A stretch of DNA of 35,620 bases from Mycobacterium sp. 1081908.1 (GTDB lineage Bacteria; Actinomycetota; Actinomycetes; Mycobacteriales; Mycobacteriaceae): the NCBI RefSeq assembly GCF_001673535.1, contig NZ_LZLY01000036.1:1-35620 (forward strand), in the 5' to 3' direction. The position numbers were made by a program, and so were the translations under genes. Every line of letters starts with the position of its first letter. Position 1 is the first letter of the stretch. The notes beneath the pieces were generated by a model, which ran no database searches, had not been told where the DNA came from, and worked only from the letters and a program-made list of their open reading frames with translations. Shown here piece after piece: positions 26,784 through 35,550 of the stretch.

Positions 26784-26802
26784 ACTGCCCGTCAGGGGCA
26801 GT
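26784..26802. promoter_or_regulatory. Perfect inverted repeat in the ctaD / fecB divergent region
   Basis: ACTGCCC (26784-26790) and GGGCAGT (26796-26802) are perfect 7-base arms around GTCAG. The site is 69-87 bp upstream of ctaD and 54-72 bp upstream of fecB. It may be an operator for one or both genes, or a leader hairpin of ctaD. No known binding motif was matched. Confidence 0.4.
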
Positions 26803-26855
26803 CCTACAAACTGTCGTAAAAGGGCCTGGAGCCGCCGGATGTTAGCGTCGGACCC

Positions 26856-27947
26856 GTGCGGGCAAGGCGATCGATCACGGCCGCAGCCGTTCTGACCGTC
26901 GCCGTCCTGGCCTGCGGCGGATGCGGTTCCGGCGGCTCCGGCAACAACGCGTCGACCCGATCGCTGGTCACGCCGACCACCCAGATCGCGGGCGCCGGCG
27001 TGCTGGGAAACGATCGCCGGCCCGACGAGTCGTGCGCGCGCGACGCCGCCGCGGCCGATCCCGGCCCGCCCACCCGGCAGGCCCGCAACGCCGCGGGTGT
27101 CACCCCCGACACGGTCGCCGTCCCCGCGGAGGCTCGGCGCATCGTCGTGCTCTCCGGGGACCAGCTCGACGCCCTGTGCGCGCTCGGCCTGCAATCGCGG
27201 GTGGTCGCCGCCGCGCTCCCGGACGGGTCGTCGGCCCAGCCGTCGTACCTGGGGGGTGCGGTGCACGGCCTGCCCGGCGTCGGCACCCGCACCAATCCCG
27301 ACCTCCGCGGCATCGCGGGGGTCCACCCCGACCTGATCCTGGGATCGCAGGGCCTGACCCCCACGCTGTACCCGCAGCTCGCCGCGATCGCCCCCACCGT
27401 GTTCACAGCCGCGCCGGGCGCGGCGTGGGAGGACAACCTGCGCGGCGTGGGCGCCGCCACCGCGCGCGGCGCGGCCGCCGACGCGCTGGTCACCGGCTTC
27501 GCACAGCGGGCCACCCAGATCGGCGCGACGCACGACGCGTCGCACTTCCAGGCGTCGATCGTGCAGCTGACCGCCACCACCATCCGGATATACGGGGCCA
27601 ACAACTTCCCGGCCAGCGTGCTCGGCGCCGTCGGGGTGGACCGGCCGGCCGCCCAGCGGTTCACCGACAAGCCCTACATCGAGATCGGCGCCACGGACGC
27701 CGACCTCGCGAAAAACCCGGACCTCTCCGCCGCCGACGCCGACGTCGTCTACCTGTCGTGCGCCACCCCGGCCGCCGCGGACCGCGCCGCCGCCGTGCTG
27801 GACAGCAACCCTTGGCGCAAGCTGTCCGCCAATCACGACAACCGTGTCTACGTCGTCAACGACGAGGTGTGGCAAACCGGCGAGGGCGTGATCGCGGCCC
27901 GCGGCATCGTCGACGACCTGCGCCTGCTCAACGCCCCCATCAACTAG
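26856..27947 (+). CDS. fecB: FecB-type iron-siderophore substrate-binding lipoprotein
   Basis: A 363-residue exported lipoprotein: MRARRSITAAAVLTVAVLACGGCGSGG has a signal with a lipobox-type Cys. The mature protein is a cluster A/class III periplasmic binding fold: RRIVVLSGDQLDALCALGLQSRVVAA, then PDLRGIAGVHPDLILGSQG, TPTLYPQLAAIAPTVF, IQ/QLTATTIRIYGANNFPASVLGAVGV, and VYVVNDEVWQTGEGVIAARGIVDDL. These are the normal ligand-binding and hinge regions for ferric siderophore proteins. In mycobacteria FecB (Rv3044) binds carboxymycobactin and heme and influences envelope permeability. GTG 26856 is used; the ribosome site is not strong. It is divergent from ctaD. Confidence 0.93.
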   Translation: MRARRSITAAAVLTVAVLACGGCGSGGSGNNASTRSLVTPTTQIAGAGVLGNDRRPDESCARDAAAADPGPPTRQARNAAGVTPDTVAVPAEARRIVVLSGDQLDALCALGLQSRVVAAALPDGSSAQPSYLGGAVHGLPGVGTRTNPDLRGIAGVHPDLILGSQGLTPTLYPQLAAIAPTVFTAAPGAAWEDNLRGVGAATARGAAADALVTGFAQRATQIGATHDASHFQASIVQLTATTIRIYGANNFPASVLGAVGVDRPAAQRFTDKPYIEIGATDADLAKNPDLSAADADVVYLSCATPAAADRAAAVLDSNPWRKLSANHDNRVYVVNDEVWQTGEGVIAARGIVDDLRLLNAPIN

Positions 27948-28016
27948 CCAAGTGGCCCGAAAACATTACCTTAGCTAAACTTCTCTAGGACGCATCGATC
28001 AAAAAGAGGGATATTC

Positions 28017-29057
28017 ATGAGCACAGTTTCGGCGTACGCCGCCACCTCGGCGACTGAACCGCTGACCAAGACCACCATCGAACGTCGCGACCCCGGCCCG
28101 CACGATGTCGTCATCGGCATCAAGTACGCCGGGATCTGCCACTCGGACATCCACACCGCGAAAGGCGAATGGGGCCAACCGAATTACCCCGTGGTCGTCG
28201 GCCACGAGATCGCCGGCGTCGTGACCGAGGTGGGCGGCGAGGTCACCAAGTACAAAGTGGGCGACCACGTGGGCGTGGGCTGCATGGTGAACTCCTGCGG
28301 CCAGTGCAGCAGCTGCAAAGCCGGGCTCGAGCAGTACTGCAAGCCGGGAGCGACGTTCACCTACAACTCCACCGACAAGGACGGCACTCCGACGCAGGGC
28401 GGCTACAGCCAGGCCATCGTCGTCGACGAGAACTTCGTCCTGCGCATCCCCGACTCGCTGCCGCTGGACAAGGCCGCGCCGCTGCTGTGCGCCGGCATCA
28501 CGCTGTTCTCCCCGCTGCGGCACTGGAAGGCGGGCCCGGACACGCGGCTGGCGATCGTCGGCCTGGGCGGCCTGGGCCACATGGGCGTCAAGCTGGGCGC
28601 CGCGATGGGCGCCGAGGTGAGCGTGCTGTCCCAGTCGCTGAAGAAGATGGAGGACGGCCTGCGGCTGGGCGCCGGCCACTACTACGCGACGGCCGACCCG
28701 GACACCTTCACGAAGCTGCGCGGCAGCTTCGACCTGATCCTGAACACCGTGTCGGCGAACCTGCCGCTCGACGACTACATGAGCCTGCTCGACGTCGACG
28801 GCACCCTCGTCGAGCTCGGCATCCCCGAGCACCCGATGCAGGTGCACGCCTTCCCGTTGGCCCTGGCGCGGCGCAGCCTGTCCGGGTCCAACATCGGCGG
28901 GATCGCCGAGACGCAGGAGATGCTGGACTTCTGCGCCGCGCACGACGTGACGCCCGAGATCGAGGTCATCGATGCCGACTACGTCAACGAGGCCTACGAG
29001 CGGGTGCTCGCCAGCGACGTGCGCTACCGCTTCGTCATCGACATCTCGACCCTGTGA
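28017..29057 (+). CDS. adhC: Zinc-dependent NADP alcohol dehydrogenase AdhC (cinnamyl alcohol dehydrogenase type)
   Basis: A 346-residue medium-chain dehydrogenase reducing aldehydes to alcohols. Catalytic zinc ligands are in GICHSDIH (~44) and GHEIAG (~67), and the structural zinc has the four cysteines of [16 protein letters not shown] third catalytic ligand is in [15 protein letters not shown] (~159). The Rossmann [13 protein letters not shown] (~182-194) is followed by a SQSLKK region with Ser and Lys after the second strand, typical of NADP preference. ATG 28017 follows an AGAGGG ribosome site at about 28004-28009. It is 69 bp downstream of fecB and may be cotranscribed with it. Equivalent to Rv3045. 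Confidence 0.95.
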   Translation: MSTVSAYAATSATEPLTKTTIERRDPGPHDVVIGIKYAGICHSDIHTAKGEWGQPNYPVVVGHEIAGVVTEVGGEVTKYKVGDHVGVGCMVNSCGQCSSCKAGLEQYCKPGATFTYNSTDKDGTPTQGGYSQAIVVDENFVLRIPDSLPLDKAAPLLCAGITLFSPLRHWKAGPDTRLAIVGLGGLGHMGVKLGAAMGAEVSVLSQSLKKMEDGLRLGAGHYYATADPDTFTKLRGSFDLILNTVSANLPLDDYMSLLDVDGTLVELGIPEHPMQVHAFPLALARRSLSGSNIGGIAETQEMLDFCAAHDVTPEIEVIDADYVNEAYERVLASDVRYRFVIDISTL

Positions 29058-29061
29058 GGGC

Positions 29062-29460
29062 TTAGGAGACCTGCTCCGGGGCCGGTTCCGGTTCGCCGTT
29101 GGCAGCGCCCTGCTCGGCGACCGCTTCCGGCCCCTTGGAGATGCCCACCAGCGGCCACCCGGCGGCGGCCAGCTTGGCGGCCACGCGCGCGATGTTCTCC
29201 GGACCGGCGTCGTGATGGGTCACTCCGGAGATGAAATCGGCGAGGACGTCGCGGTCGATCGCACTGCCCGCCTCGACCTCCTCGTCGATCTCGTCGACGA
29301 CTTCCTTGATCTGGTCCTCGGTCAAGGGTGTGCTGCGCAGCAGCTCCAGCAGCGGAATCCGGTCGGGTCCGGGGACGCCCTCGGGGTAGCCGCACTGCAG
29401 CCACCGGATCACCGAGCGGAAAAAAGCGGTCGTAGAAGATGGGGTTATCGCCACGCCCAT
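29062..29460 (-). CDS. DUF3349-family protein (Rv3046c-like)
   Basis: A 132-residue acidic cytoplasmic protein. RSVIRWLQCGYPEGVPGPDRIPLLELLRSTPLTEDQIKEVVDEI is the diagnostic DUF3349 core, and IARVAAKLAAAGWPLV follows, ending in an acidic tail GEPEPAPEQVS. The family is confined to actinobacteria and has no assigned activity; its structure is a small helical bundle. ATG 29460 is chosen, with a GTG two codons later as an alternative. It is convergent with adhC with 4 bp between stops and 80 bp downstream of nrdF2 on the same strand. Confidence 0.87.
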   Translation of the reverse strand: MGVAITPSSTTAFFRSVIRWLQCGYPEGVPGPDRIPLLELLRSTPLTEDQIKEVVDEIDEEVEAGSAIDRDVLADFISGVTHHDAGPENIARVAAKLAAAGWPLVGISKGPEAVAEQGAANGEPEPAPEQVS

Positions 29461-29540
29461 CAGTGTCCCGGGTACGCGGTCAGCGGCGCCACCGTAGGGC
29501 CTGACCGCCCTGACAATTCATGCGCCGTTCATCGAGCTCT

Positions 29541-30530
<990 letters not shown>

Positions 30531-30567
30531 TCACCAGCCGGTTTTGACTTCGATGTCTAGGCCACAA

Positions 30568-30615
30568 ACACTACCCCTGGGGTACGACAACCCGCGGCAA
30601 CACAACAAGTTGTGT
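30568..30615. promoter_or_regulatory. Two NrdR-box-like palindromes upstream of nrdF2
   Basis: ACACTACCCCTGGGGT (30568-30583) and ACACAACAAGTTGTGT (30600-30615) are 16-base palindromic elements of the ACAC...GTGT class bound by NrdR. The second has perfect arms AACACAAC/GTTGTGTT. Their starts are 32 bp apart, three helical turns, as expected for a tandem NrdR site that represses ribonucleotide reductase genes when dATP is high. They lie 53-100 bp before the nrdF2 start. Confidence 0.75.
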
Positions 30616-30710
30616 TTGCGTGTCGCGGTTTCCCTTTCCGCCGAACGTGTTCTGAGGGCGAAAAATCGGGCGAAATTCCGCCCTCTGTGCACGCTCGGCG
30701 GCAGCCGCCA

Positions 30711-31328
30711 CTAGTCCAGCCCGGCCTTGCGCAACGTGTGGGTGAGGCCGTCTTCCAACGCGCTCAGCGCGATGTCCGTCAGGCGACCCAGGTCGTCGAT
30801 GTCGTGCTCGCCTTTGGCCATCCACGCTTCCAGCGCGACGAACACGGCGGTGGCCAGGCTGTGCGCCGCAATGTCGGCGATCATGGCACCGTCGGCGGTG
30901 GGCGCCGATCGTTCATGGATGAAGCGGGCAATCTCGTCGGCGACCTGATCGCGCATCCGCCGGACGTGGCCGGTGATGATCTCCTGGTCGAGGTCGCGCG
31001 AGCGGATGGTGGCGGCTTCGCGGACCATGGCGAAGTCAAAGGGGAATGCGTCCATGGCTTTTCGCACGGACGCGGTGATGGGCTCCCCATGCGGGCGCAA
31101 CGCCAACGCGCGGGCGAACCACTCGAAGCCGATGTCGTAGTCGGCGAAGATCACCGCGTGCTTCGAGGTGAAGTGCCGATAGAACGTTCGCTCGGTCACC
31201 CCGACGTCGGCGGCGATATCCGAGACGCTGGTTTGGTGCACGCCGTCGGCGACGAAACGCTTCATCGCGGCCTGCAACAAGGCCTGGCGCGTGCGCTGGC
31301 TACGAGATTCCACCCTGTAAGCAGACAC
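30711..31328 (-). CDS. TetR-family transcriptional regulator
   Basis: About 205 residues. The N-terminal HTH is QTSVSDIAADVGVTERTFYRHFTSKHAVIF (~33-62), the standard TetR reading head; the C-terminal ~140 residues form a variable ligand domain. It is divergent from the FAD oxidoreductase at 31409 across a spacer containing a perfect 16-bp palindrome and a half site, so autoregulation and control of the oxidoreductase are probable. Start codons TTG 31331, GTG 31328 and GTG 31313 are all possible; the HTH lies well after each. It is not the H37Rv neighbour as far as I can tell (Rv3049c/Rv3050c are expected here). Confidence 0.9.
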   Translation of the reverse strand: MSAYRVESRSQRTRQALLQAAMKRFVADGVHQTSVSDIAADVGVTERTFYRHFTSKHAVIFADYDIGFEWFARALALRPHGEPITASVRKAMDAFPFDFAMVREAATIRSRDLDQEIITGHVRRMRDQVADEIARFIHERSAPTADGAMIADIAAHSLATAVFVALEAWMAKGEHDIDDLGRLTDIALSALEDGLTHTLRKAGLD

Positions 31329-31330
31329 CA

Positions 31331-31367
31331 AATGTCACCATTGACGCAAATATGTCACATGTGACAT
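31331..31367. promoter_or_regulatory. TetR operator: perfect palindrome plus half site
   Basis: ATGTCACATGTGACAT (31352-31367) is a perfect 16-bp palindrome. A half site AATGTCACCA (31331-31340) repeats the left arm 21 bp upstream. Both lie between the divergent TetR and flavoprotein genes, the half site at the TetR start and the palindrome 42 bp before the flavoprotein ATG. One dimer could repress both directions. Confidence 0.7.
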
Positions 31368-31408
31368 TGTGCGTTCAGTCGGGCGGGTCATCACCGGAGG
31401 AGTTCACC

Positions 31409-32983
31409 ATGGCGGACTACGACGCGATCATCATCGGGGCCGGGCACAACGGCCTGGTCGCCGCAAACGTGCTGGCCAAGGGCGGCGCGAAAGTGCTTGT
31501 CCTGGAACGGGCGCACTTCCTCGGCGGGATGGCGGCCACCCGCGAACTCTTCGACGGCTACAAGCACAGCGTCGGCGCGTGGGCCGTGCTGATCTGGCGT
31601 CAGGAGATGACCGAACGGCTCGAGCTCACCAAGTGGGGCTTCGAGCTGATGGATCAGTGGACGTCGACGTGCACGTTCGGCGACGAGGCCGACGCCCCGT
31701 TCGTGATGTACAACGACCTCGAGCGCATGGCGCGCCACCTGCTCGACGACCACGGCGCCGACACGGCGGCGGCTCTGGGCGGCCTGTTCGCCCACATCGG
31801 CCGGTTCGCACCGTATTTCGTCGAATCGGCGTTCGGGCCGCCGCTGGACATCATCGAGGTGATCGCCTCCCAGCCGACGCCGGAAGCCCGGCACGATTTC
31901 GCCCAGATGTGGTATGGCAGCACGATGGACACGGTCCGGCGCTTCCTTGCGCCCGATCAGGCCCGCTGCATCCAGGGCTCGCTGGCGGCGATGTCGATCG
32001 ACGCGTTCGACGGCGGACCCTGGACCCCGGGCTCGAACGCATCGACCTTGTACCACTATCTGATCGGCGGCGGCAACGTCGAATACATCATGCCGCGCGG
32101 GGGCATCGGCTCGCTGAGCGCGGCGCTGTGCCGGCGCGCCGAATCGCTGGGCGCCGAGGTGCAGATGAAACAGCACGTCAAGGACATCATCGTCACCGAC
32201 GGACGCGCCACCGGGGTCCGATTAAAGGATGGCACAACGATTTCCGCGGACGCCGTGCTCTCCTCGCTCGACCCCTACACCACGTTCGTGAATCTGGCCG
32301 GCGCGCAGAACTTTCCGCCCGACTACATCCGCAAGATCAAAGAGATCAACTTCAACCTGGGCTACATCCAGGCACATCTCACCATTGACCAAGCGCCCCA
32401 ATGGATCGAGCGCCTGCAGCCCTACATGCACGACAACGGCCACTGGTGTCCCACCGTCGCCTACGCGCCGTCCCCGGAGTACATCAGCGACGCGTGGGAG
32501 CAATATCGCAAAGGGCAACTTCCCGACGCGCCGCCGACCTACCTCTACATCCCCAGCATGGTCGACTCGTCGCTCGCGCCCGAGGGCAAGCACAGCGCGA
32601 CCATCTTCACCCCGTACTTCCCCACCGGGCTGGACGCCGACGAAAACCGTAGCTGGAAGGAGCAATACGCCGACACCTGCGTGCGGATCTTCGACACGTT
32701 CGCGCCCGGGTTCGCCGACTCCGTCACCAACCGCGTCGTGTTCTCCAACCGGTATTTCGGCAGCACCTTCAGCGCGCACGCCGGCGACTACTCGCACGGG
32801 CTGCTGCAGCCGAACCAGCTGTGGACCGGCCGCGTCGTCGAGGGCGCCGACAAGTTCGCCACCCCGGTCGACGGGCTCTTCCTGTGCGGCCAGTGCACGC
32901 ACCCCGGTCCGGGGGTGACCGGCATCCCCGGCTGGAACGGCGCCGAGGCGGCCCTCAAGCACCTCAACGCGCGCGTCGCGTAA
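31409..32983 (+). CDS. FAD-dependent oxidoreductase, PYROXD2 / phytoene-desaturase-like
   Basis: A 524-residue flavoprotein. ATG 31409 is preceded by GGAGGAG (31396-31402) with ideal spacing, so an upstream in-frame ATG was not used. The N-terminal Rossmann fold DYDAIIIGAGHNGLVAANVLAKGGAKVLVLERAHFLGGMAATRELF binds FAD. GGNVEYIMPRGGIGSLSAALCRRAESLGAEVQMKQHVKDI is the CrtI/PYROXD2 middle signature, and the C-terminal FLCGQCTHPGPGVTGIPGWNGAEAAL closes the FAD site. The PYROXD2 group is distinct from true phytoene desaturases, and no phytoene synthase is nearby, so carotenoid chemistry is unproven. It is divergently controlled with the TetR gene. Confidence 0.9.
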   Translation: MADYDAIIIGAGHNGLVAANVLAKGGAKVLVLERAHFLGGMAATRELFDGYKHSVGAWAVLIWRQEMTERLELTKWGFELMDQWTSTCTFGDEADAPFVMYNDLERMARHLLDDHGADTAAALGGLFAHIGRFAPYFVESAFGPPLDIIEVIASQPTPEARHDFAQMWYGSTMDTVRRFLAPDQARCIQGSLAAMSIDAFDGGPWTPGSNASTLYHYLIGGGNVEYIMPRGGIGSLSAALCRRAESLGAEVQMKQHVKDIIVTDGRATGVRLKDGTTISADAVLSSLDPYTTFVNLAGAQNFPPDYIRKIKEINFNLGYIQAHLTIDQAPQWIERLQPYMHDNGHWCPTVAYAPSPEYISDAWEQYRKGQLPDAPPTYLYIPSMVDSSLAPEGKHSATIFTPYFPTGLDADENRSWKEQYADTCVRIFDTFAPGFADSVTNRVVFSNRYFGSTFSAHAGDYSHGLLQPNQLWTGRVVEGADKFATPVDGLFLCGQCTHPGPGVTGIPGWNGAEAALKHLNARVA

Positions 32984-33008
32984 GGGCATATCCAAGACCC
33001 AAGCATTG

Positions 33009-33026
33009 ATGTACCATCTGGTACAT
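33009..33026. promoter_or_regulatory. Palindromic operator overlapping the SRPBCC start codon
   Basis: ATGTACCATCTGGTACAT (33009-33026) has perfect 8-base arms around a TC centre; its last two bases are the first two of the ATG at 33025. There is no Shine-Dalgarno upstream, so the mRNA may be leaderless or nearly so and the bound repressor would block the start itself. The TetR encoded as the second gene of this pair is the obvious candidate. Confidence 0.65.
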
Positions 33027-33471
33027 GTTTACCGAAGACAGCATCGAGATCGACGCGCCGCCGCAGGTCGTGTGGGACGTCTTCAGCGACGTCGAACGCT
33101 GGCCGGAGTGGACCGCGTCGGTGACCTCGCTGACCGGGCGGGACGGATCCGCCCTGGCCACCGGCAGGCGTTTCGCGATCAAGCAACCCGGCCTGCAGAA
33201 GCTGATCTGGAAGGTCGCCGAGATCGAACCCGGCACCTCGTGGACGTGGGCGCACCGCTCCCCCGGCGTGCATGTGATCGCGCGCCACTACGTCACCGGC
33301 CTGCCCGGCGGACGCACCCTGGTGCGCCAGGAACTCGACCAGCGGGGCGCCCTCGGCGCGCTGGTCGGGCGGCTGACGCTCAAGCGGACCAAGCGCTTCC
33401 TCGCGATGGAGGCCCGGGGCCTCAAGGCCCGGTCTGAGCAGGTCAGCCGCGCCAATGGCCCGCACGCCTGA
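33025..33471 (+). CDS. SRPBCC (START/Bet v 1-like) family protein
   Basis: A 148-residue small-molecule binding fold. SIEIDAPPQVVWDVFSDVERWPEWTASVTSLTGRDG is the canonical polyketide cyclase/SRPBCC N-terminus, followed by FAIKQPGLQKLIWKVAEIEPGTSWTWAH and RTLVRQELDQRGALGALVGRL and a long C-terminal helix LKRTKRFLAMEARGLKARSEQ. It has a hydrophobic pocket but no catalytic residue can be named; ligand binding, transport or a cyclase role are possible. The start codon sits inside a palindrome. It overlaps the TetR gene by 17 bp, a strong sign of a two-gene operon. Confidence 0.88.
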   Translation: MFTEDSIEIDAPPQVVWDVFSDVERWPEWTASVTSLTGRDGSALATGRRFAIKQPGLQKLIWKVAEIEPGTSWTWAHRSPGVHVIARHYVTGLPGGRTLVRQELDQRGALGALVGRLTLKRTKRFLAMEARGLKARSEQVSRANGPHA

Positions 33472-34000
33472 CCTGCAGCGGCGCCGCGAACTATTGCACG
33501 CGTTGTTCGACGAGTTCGCCGCGAACGGCATCGGCGATCGGTCGCTTCGCGATGTCGCCGCCGCTGTCGGCACCAGCCACCGGATGCTGTTGCACCACTT
33601 CGGTTCTCGGGAAGACCTGCTGATCGCGATCGTCGAGGAGGCCGAGCGCCGCCAGATGGCGCTCGTTCCCGACTTGCCGCAGGATCCGGCCGAGGGCTTC
33701 GCCGCGATGTGGGCCGACCTTCGCCGCCCCGAATTGCGCCAACTGGAGCGCCTGTTCTTCGAGTGCTATTCGCGCGCGGCGCAGGGCGAAAAGCCGTTCA
33801 CGCGAATGGTTCCCGGCGCCGTCGACGGCTGGCTGCGCCACGTCGAGGCCAACGCCGACGTTCCCTACGACGGCGCGATGGCGAGGCTCGGGCTGGCCGT
33901 CACCCGTGGGCTGCTGCTGGACCTCGTGGCCACCGACGACGAGGCCGGCGTCGACGCCGCCGCGCAGGCTTTCATCGCGCTTTTGGCAACACCGAGATGA
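33455..34000 (+). CDS. TetR-family regulator coupled to the SRPBCC gene
   Basis: A 181-residue protein. MARTPDLQRRRELLHALFDEFAANGIGDRSLRDVAAAVGTSHRMLLHHFGSREDLLIAIVEEAERR is a typical TetR N-terminus with the HTH at about 28-50. The C-terminal region RLFFECYSRAAQGEKPFTRMVPGAVDGWLRHVEANADVPYDGAMARLGLAVTRGLLLDLVATDD is the ligand domain. ATG 33455 lies within the end of the SRPBCC gene. The gene probably represses the SRPBCC-TetR operon through the palindrome at its first start codon. It overlaps the next TetR gene tail-to-tail by 29 bp. Confidence 0.9.
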   Translation: MARTPDLQRRRELLHALFDEFAANGIGDRSLRDVAAAVGTSHRMLLHHFGSREDLLIAIVEEAERRQMALVPDLPQDPAEGFAAMWADLRRPELRQLERLFFECYSRAAQGEKPFTRMVPGAVDGWLRHVEANADVPYDGAMARLGLAVTRGLLLDLVATDDEAGVDAAAQAFIALLATPR

Positions 34001-34547
34001 GCGTGTCGACCAGTTCCTCGGCGTTGGTGTGCCACTTGTTCAGATCCATGTGACCGCTGAGGTCCAAACCCGTGATGCCGTGGGCGCTGGTCAGCAGCAG
34101 CGCGCCGTAGCGTCTCGCCTGACCGGGACCGGTGATGCGACCCACGATATCCAGGAACAGGTCCTGCGCACGTTCCGCCGCCGCCCGGGCGGCTTCCGCC
34201 GGGTCGCCGGCCGGCGGGGTGAACATCAACCGGTAGAGGTGCTGCCGGGTGCGCCCGATGGCGATCAGCGACAGCAGGCCGGAGCGCAGGGACTCCTCGG
34301 GGGAATCGTCACTGTTGACCAAAACCTCTAGCGCATCGCCCAATTCGCTCAATGCGTTCGTGGCCAGCACCGCGAGCAGCGATTCCTTGTCCGCGAAGTG
34401 GCGATACGCCGCCGAGTGCGAAACACCGGCCCGGGCGCCCACCTCACGCAGCGTGACGGCCTCGACGCCGCCGCGGTCGAGTAGGACCGCCGCGGCCTCG
34501 AGCAGCGAACTGCGGGTCGCCGCGGCGCTTTCCGCTCGGGTCGTCAC
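33972..34547 (-). CDS. TetR-family regulator divergent from the SDR gene
   Basis: About 191 residues from GTG 34547 (VTTRAESAAATRSSLLEAAAVLLDRGG). The HTH is AVTLREVGARAGVSHSAAYRHFADKESLLAVLA (~28-60). The C-terminal half has LMFTPPAGDPAEAARAAAERAQDLFLDIVGRITGPGQARRYGALLLTSAHGITGLDLSGHMDLNKW, a TetR_C_33-like helical domain. An upstream extension to 34595 would begin inside the operator and was rejected. Two palindromes lie between it and the SDR gene, so it probably represses both itself and that gene. It overlaps the preceding TetR tail-to-tail. Confidence 0.9.
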   Translation of the reverse strand: MTTRAESAAATRSSLLEAAAVLLDRGGVEAVTLREVGARAGVSHSAAYRHFADKESLLAVLATNALSELGDALEVLVNSDDSPEESLRSGLLSLIAIGRTRQHLYRLMFTPPAGDPAEAARAAAERAQDLFLDIVGRITGPGQARRYGALLLTSAHGITGLDLSGHMDLNKWHTNAEELVDTLISVLPKAR

Positions 34548-34571
34548 CCGCAGAGCATAAGCCGGGCGCCC

Positions 34572-34620
34572 AGTTGACAATGTCAACTCAAACACCTAGC
34601 TTCAGTTGACAACGTCAACT
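34572..34620. promoter_or_regulatory. Tandem TetR operators before the short-chain dehydrogenase gene
   Basis: AGTTGACAATGTCAACT (34572-34588) is a perfect 17-bp palindrome around one A, and AGTTGACAACGTCAACT (34604-34620) is the same site with a three-base centre. The two share a longer direct repeat of 23 bp (34571-34593, 34603-34625) with one difference and begin 32 bp apart. They are 25-73 bp from the flanking starts. Confidence 0.75.
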
Positions 34621-34647
34621 CAAACGTTTTCACGGACGGAGACCGCC

Positions 34648-35550
34648 ATGAACCCCGCAGACCGTCAGGAGCTGATCGTCGTGACCGGCGCTTCCACCGG
34701 CATGGGCGCGGCAACGGCAAAAGAACTGGCCCGCAGGGGTTTTCACGTGCTCGCCGGCGTGCGGCGCGAGGCCGATGCCGGCGCGCTGCGCGCCGACGGG
34801 CTCGAACCGCACATCCTCGACATCACCGTGCAATCCGACGTCGCAGCGATCGCCGACCGCGTCGCGAACGACCCGTTGCGGCGCCCCCTGCGCGCGCTGG
34901 TGAACAACGCCGGGATCGCGATCAATGCGCCGGTCGAAACGCTGCCCCTGGACCAGTGGCGCCGGCAGTTCGAGGTCAACCTGTTCGGTCAGATCGCGAT
35001 GATCCAGGCGCTCTTCCCCGCCCTGCTGAGCAGCTCGGGAACCGTCGTGAACATCAGCTCGGTGGGCGGCAAAGTGGTCCTCCCGACGTATGGCGCATAC
35101 GCCGGTTCGAAGTTCGCGCTCGAGGCGGTCAGCGACGCGCTGCGCCGTGAGGTCGGCGGAATCAAGGTCGTCGTCGTCGAGCCCGGCGCCGTCAAGACCG
35201 AGATGGCGGAACGGGGAATCGCCACCGCGGAAGCGCTCATGGCCGACATGACCGCGGCCCAACTCGCGCGCTACGAAAGTCTTGGCGTTGCCGTCACGGC
35301 CCAGGCCCGCTCGTTCGGCGAGGATGGCGTGTCGGCCGAACACGCGGCCAAAGTGATCGCCAACGCCGCCACGGCAACTCGCCCCCGAACTCGCTACACC
35401 ATCGGCCGTGACTCGGCGATCCTGGTGCGCATCAGCCGCGTCGTGTCCGACCGGGTGCTGGACCGCATCGTGCGGCTGAACCTTCGGTCCTTCGCGAAGG
35501 GCTCGGCGTCAAGCGAACGGCACGGCCTGCGGGCGAGTTCCGCCGTCTAG
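34648..35550 (+). CDS. Short-chain dehydrogenase/reductase (SDR)
   Basis: A 300-residue classical SDR. The cofactor loop TGASTGMG is at 13-20, NNAG at 86-89, the catalytic Ser in NISS (137/138), and the catalytic pair Y151 and K155 in YGAYAGSK. VVEPGAVKTEMAERG follows, as in type I SDRs. The C-terminal ~80 residues (TRPRTRYTIGRDSAILVRISRVVSDRVLDRIVRLNLRSF) resemble the retinol-dehydrogenase-like group. The substrate is unknown. ATG 34648 has GGAG nine bases upstream; an upstream in-frame start lies in the operator and was rejected. Divergent TetR and twin palindromes imply induction by a small molecule. After it 35551-35620 holds no visible gene. Confidence 0.92.
   Translation: MNPADRQELIVVTGASTGMGAATAKELARRGFHVLAGVRREADAGALRADGLEPHILDITVQSDVAAIADRVANDPLRRPLRALVNNAGIAINAPVETLPLDQWRRQFEVNLFGQIAMIQALFPALLSSSGTVVNISSVGGKVVLPTYGAYAGSKFALEAVSDALRREVGGIKVVVVEPGAVKTEMAERGIATAEALMADMTAAQLARYESLGVAVTAQARSFGEDGVSAEHAAKVIANAATATRPRTRYTIGRDSAILVRISRVVSDRVLDRIVRLNLRSFAKGSASSERHGLRASSAV

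Noticed and set aside
27966..27985. TTACCTTAGCTAAACTT between fecB and adhC as an IdeR iron box
   Set aside because: The core reads TTAGCTAA, one base short of the TTAG-N-CTAA symmetry needed, and the outer arms do not match.
31352..31408. Upstream ATG at 31352 as start of the flavoprotein
   Set aside because: It lies in the palindrome, whereas ATG 31409 has an ideal GGAGGAG and begins the FAD domain directly.
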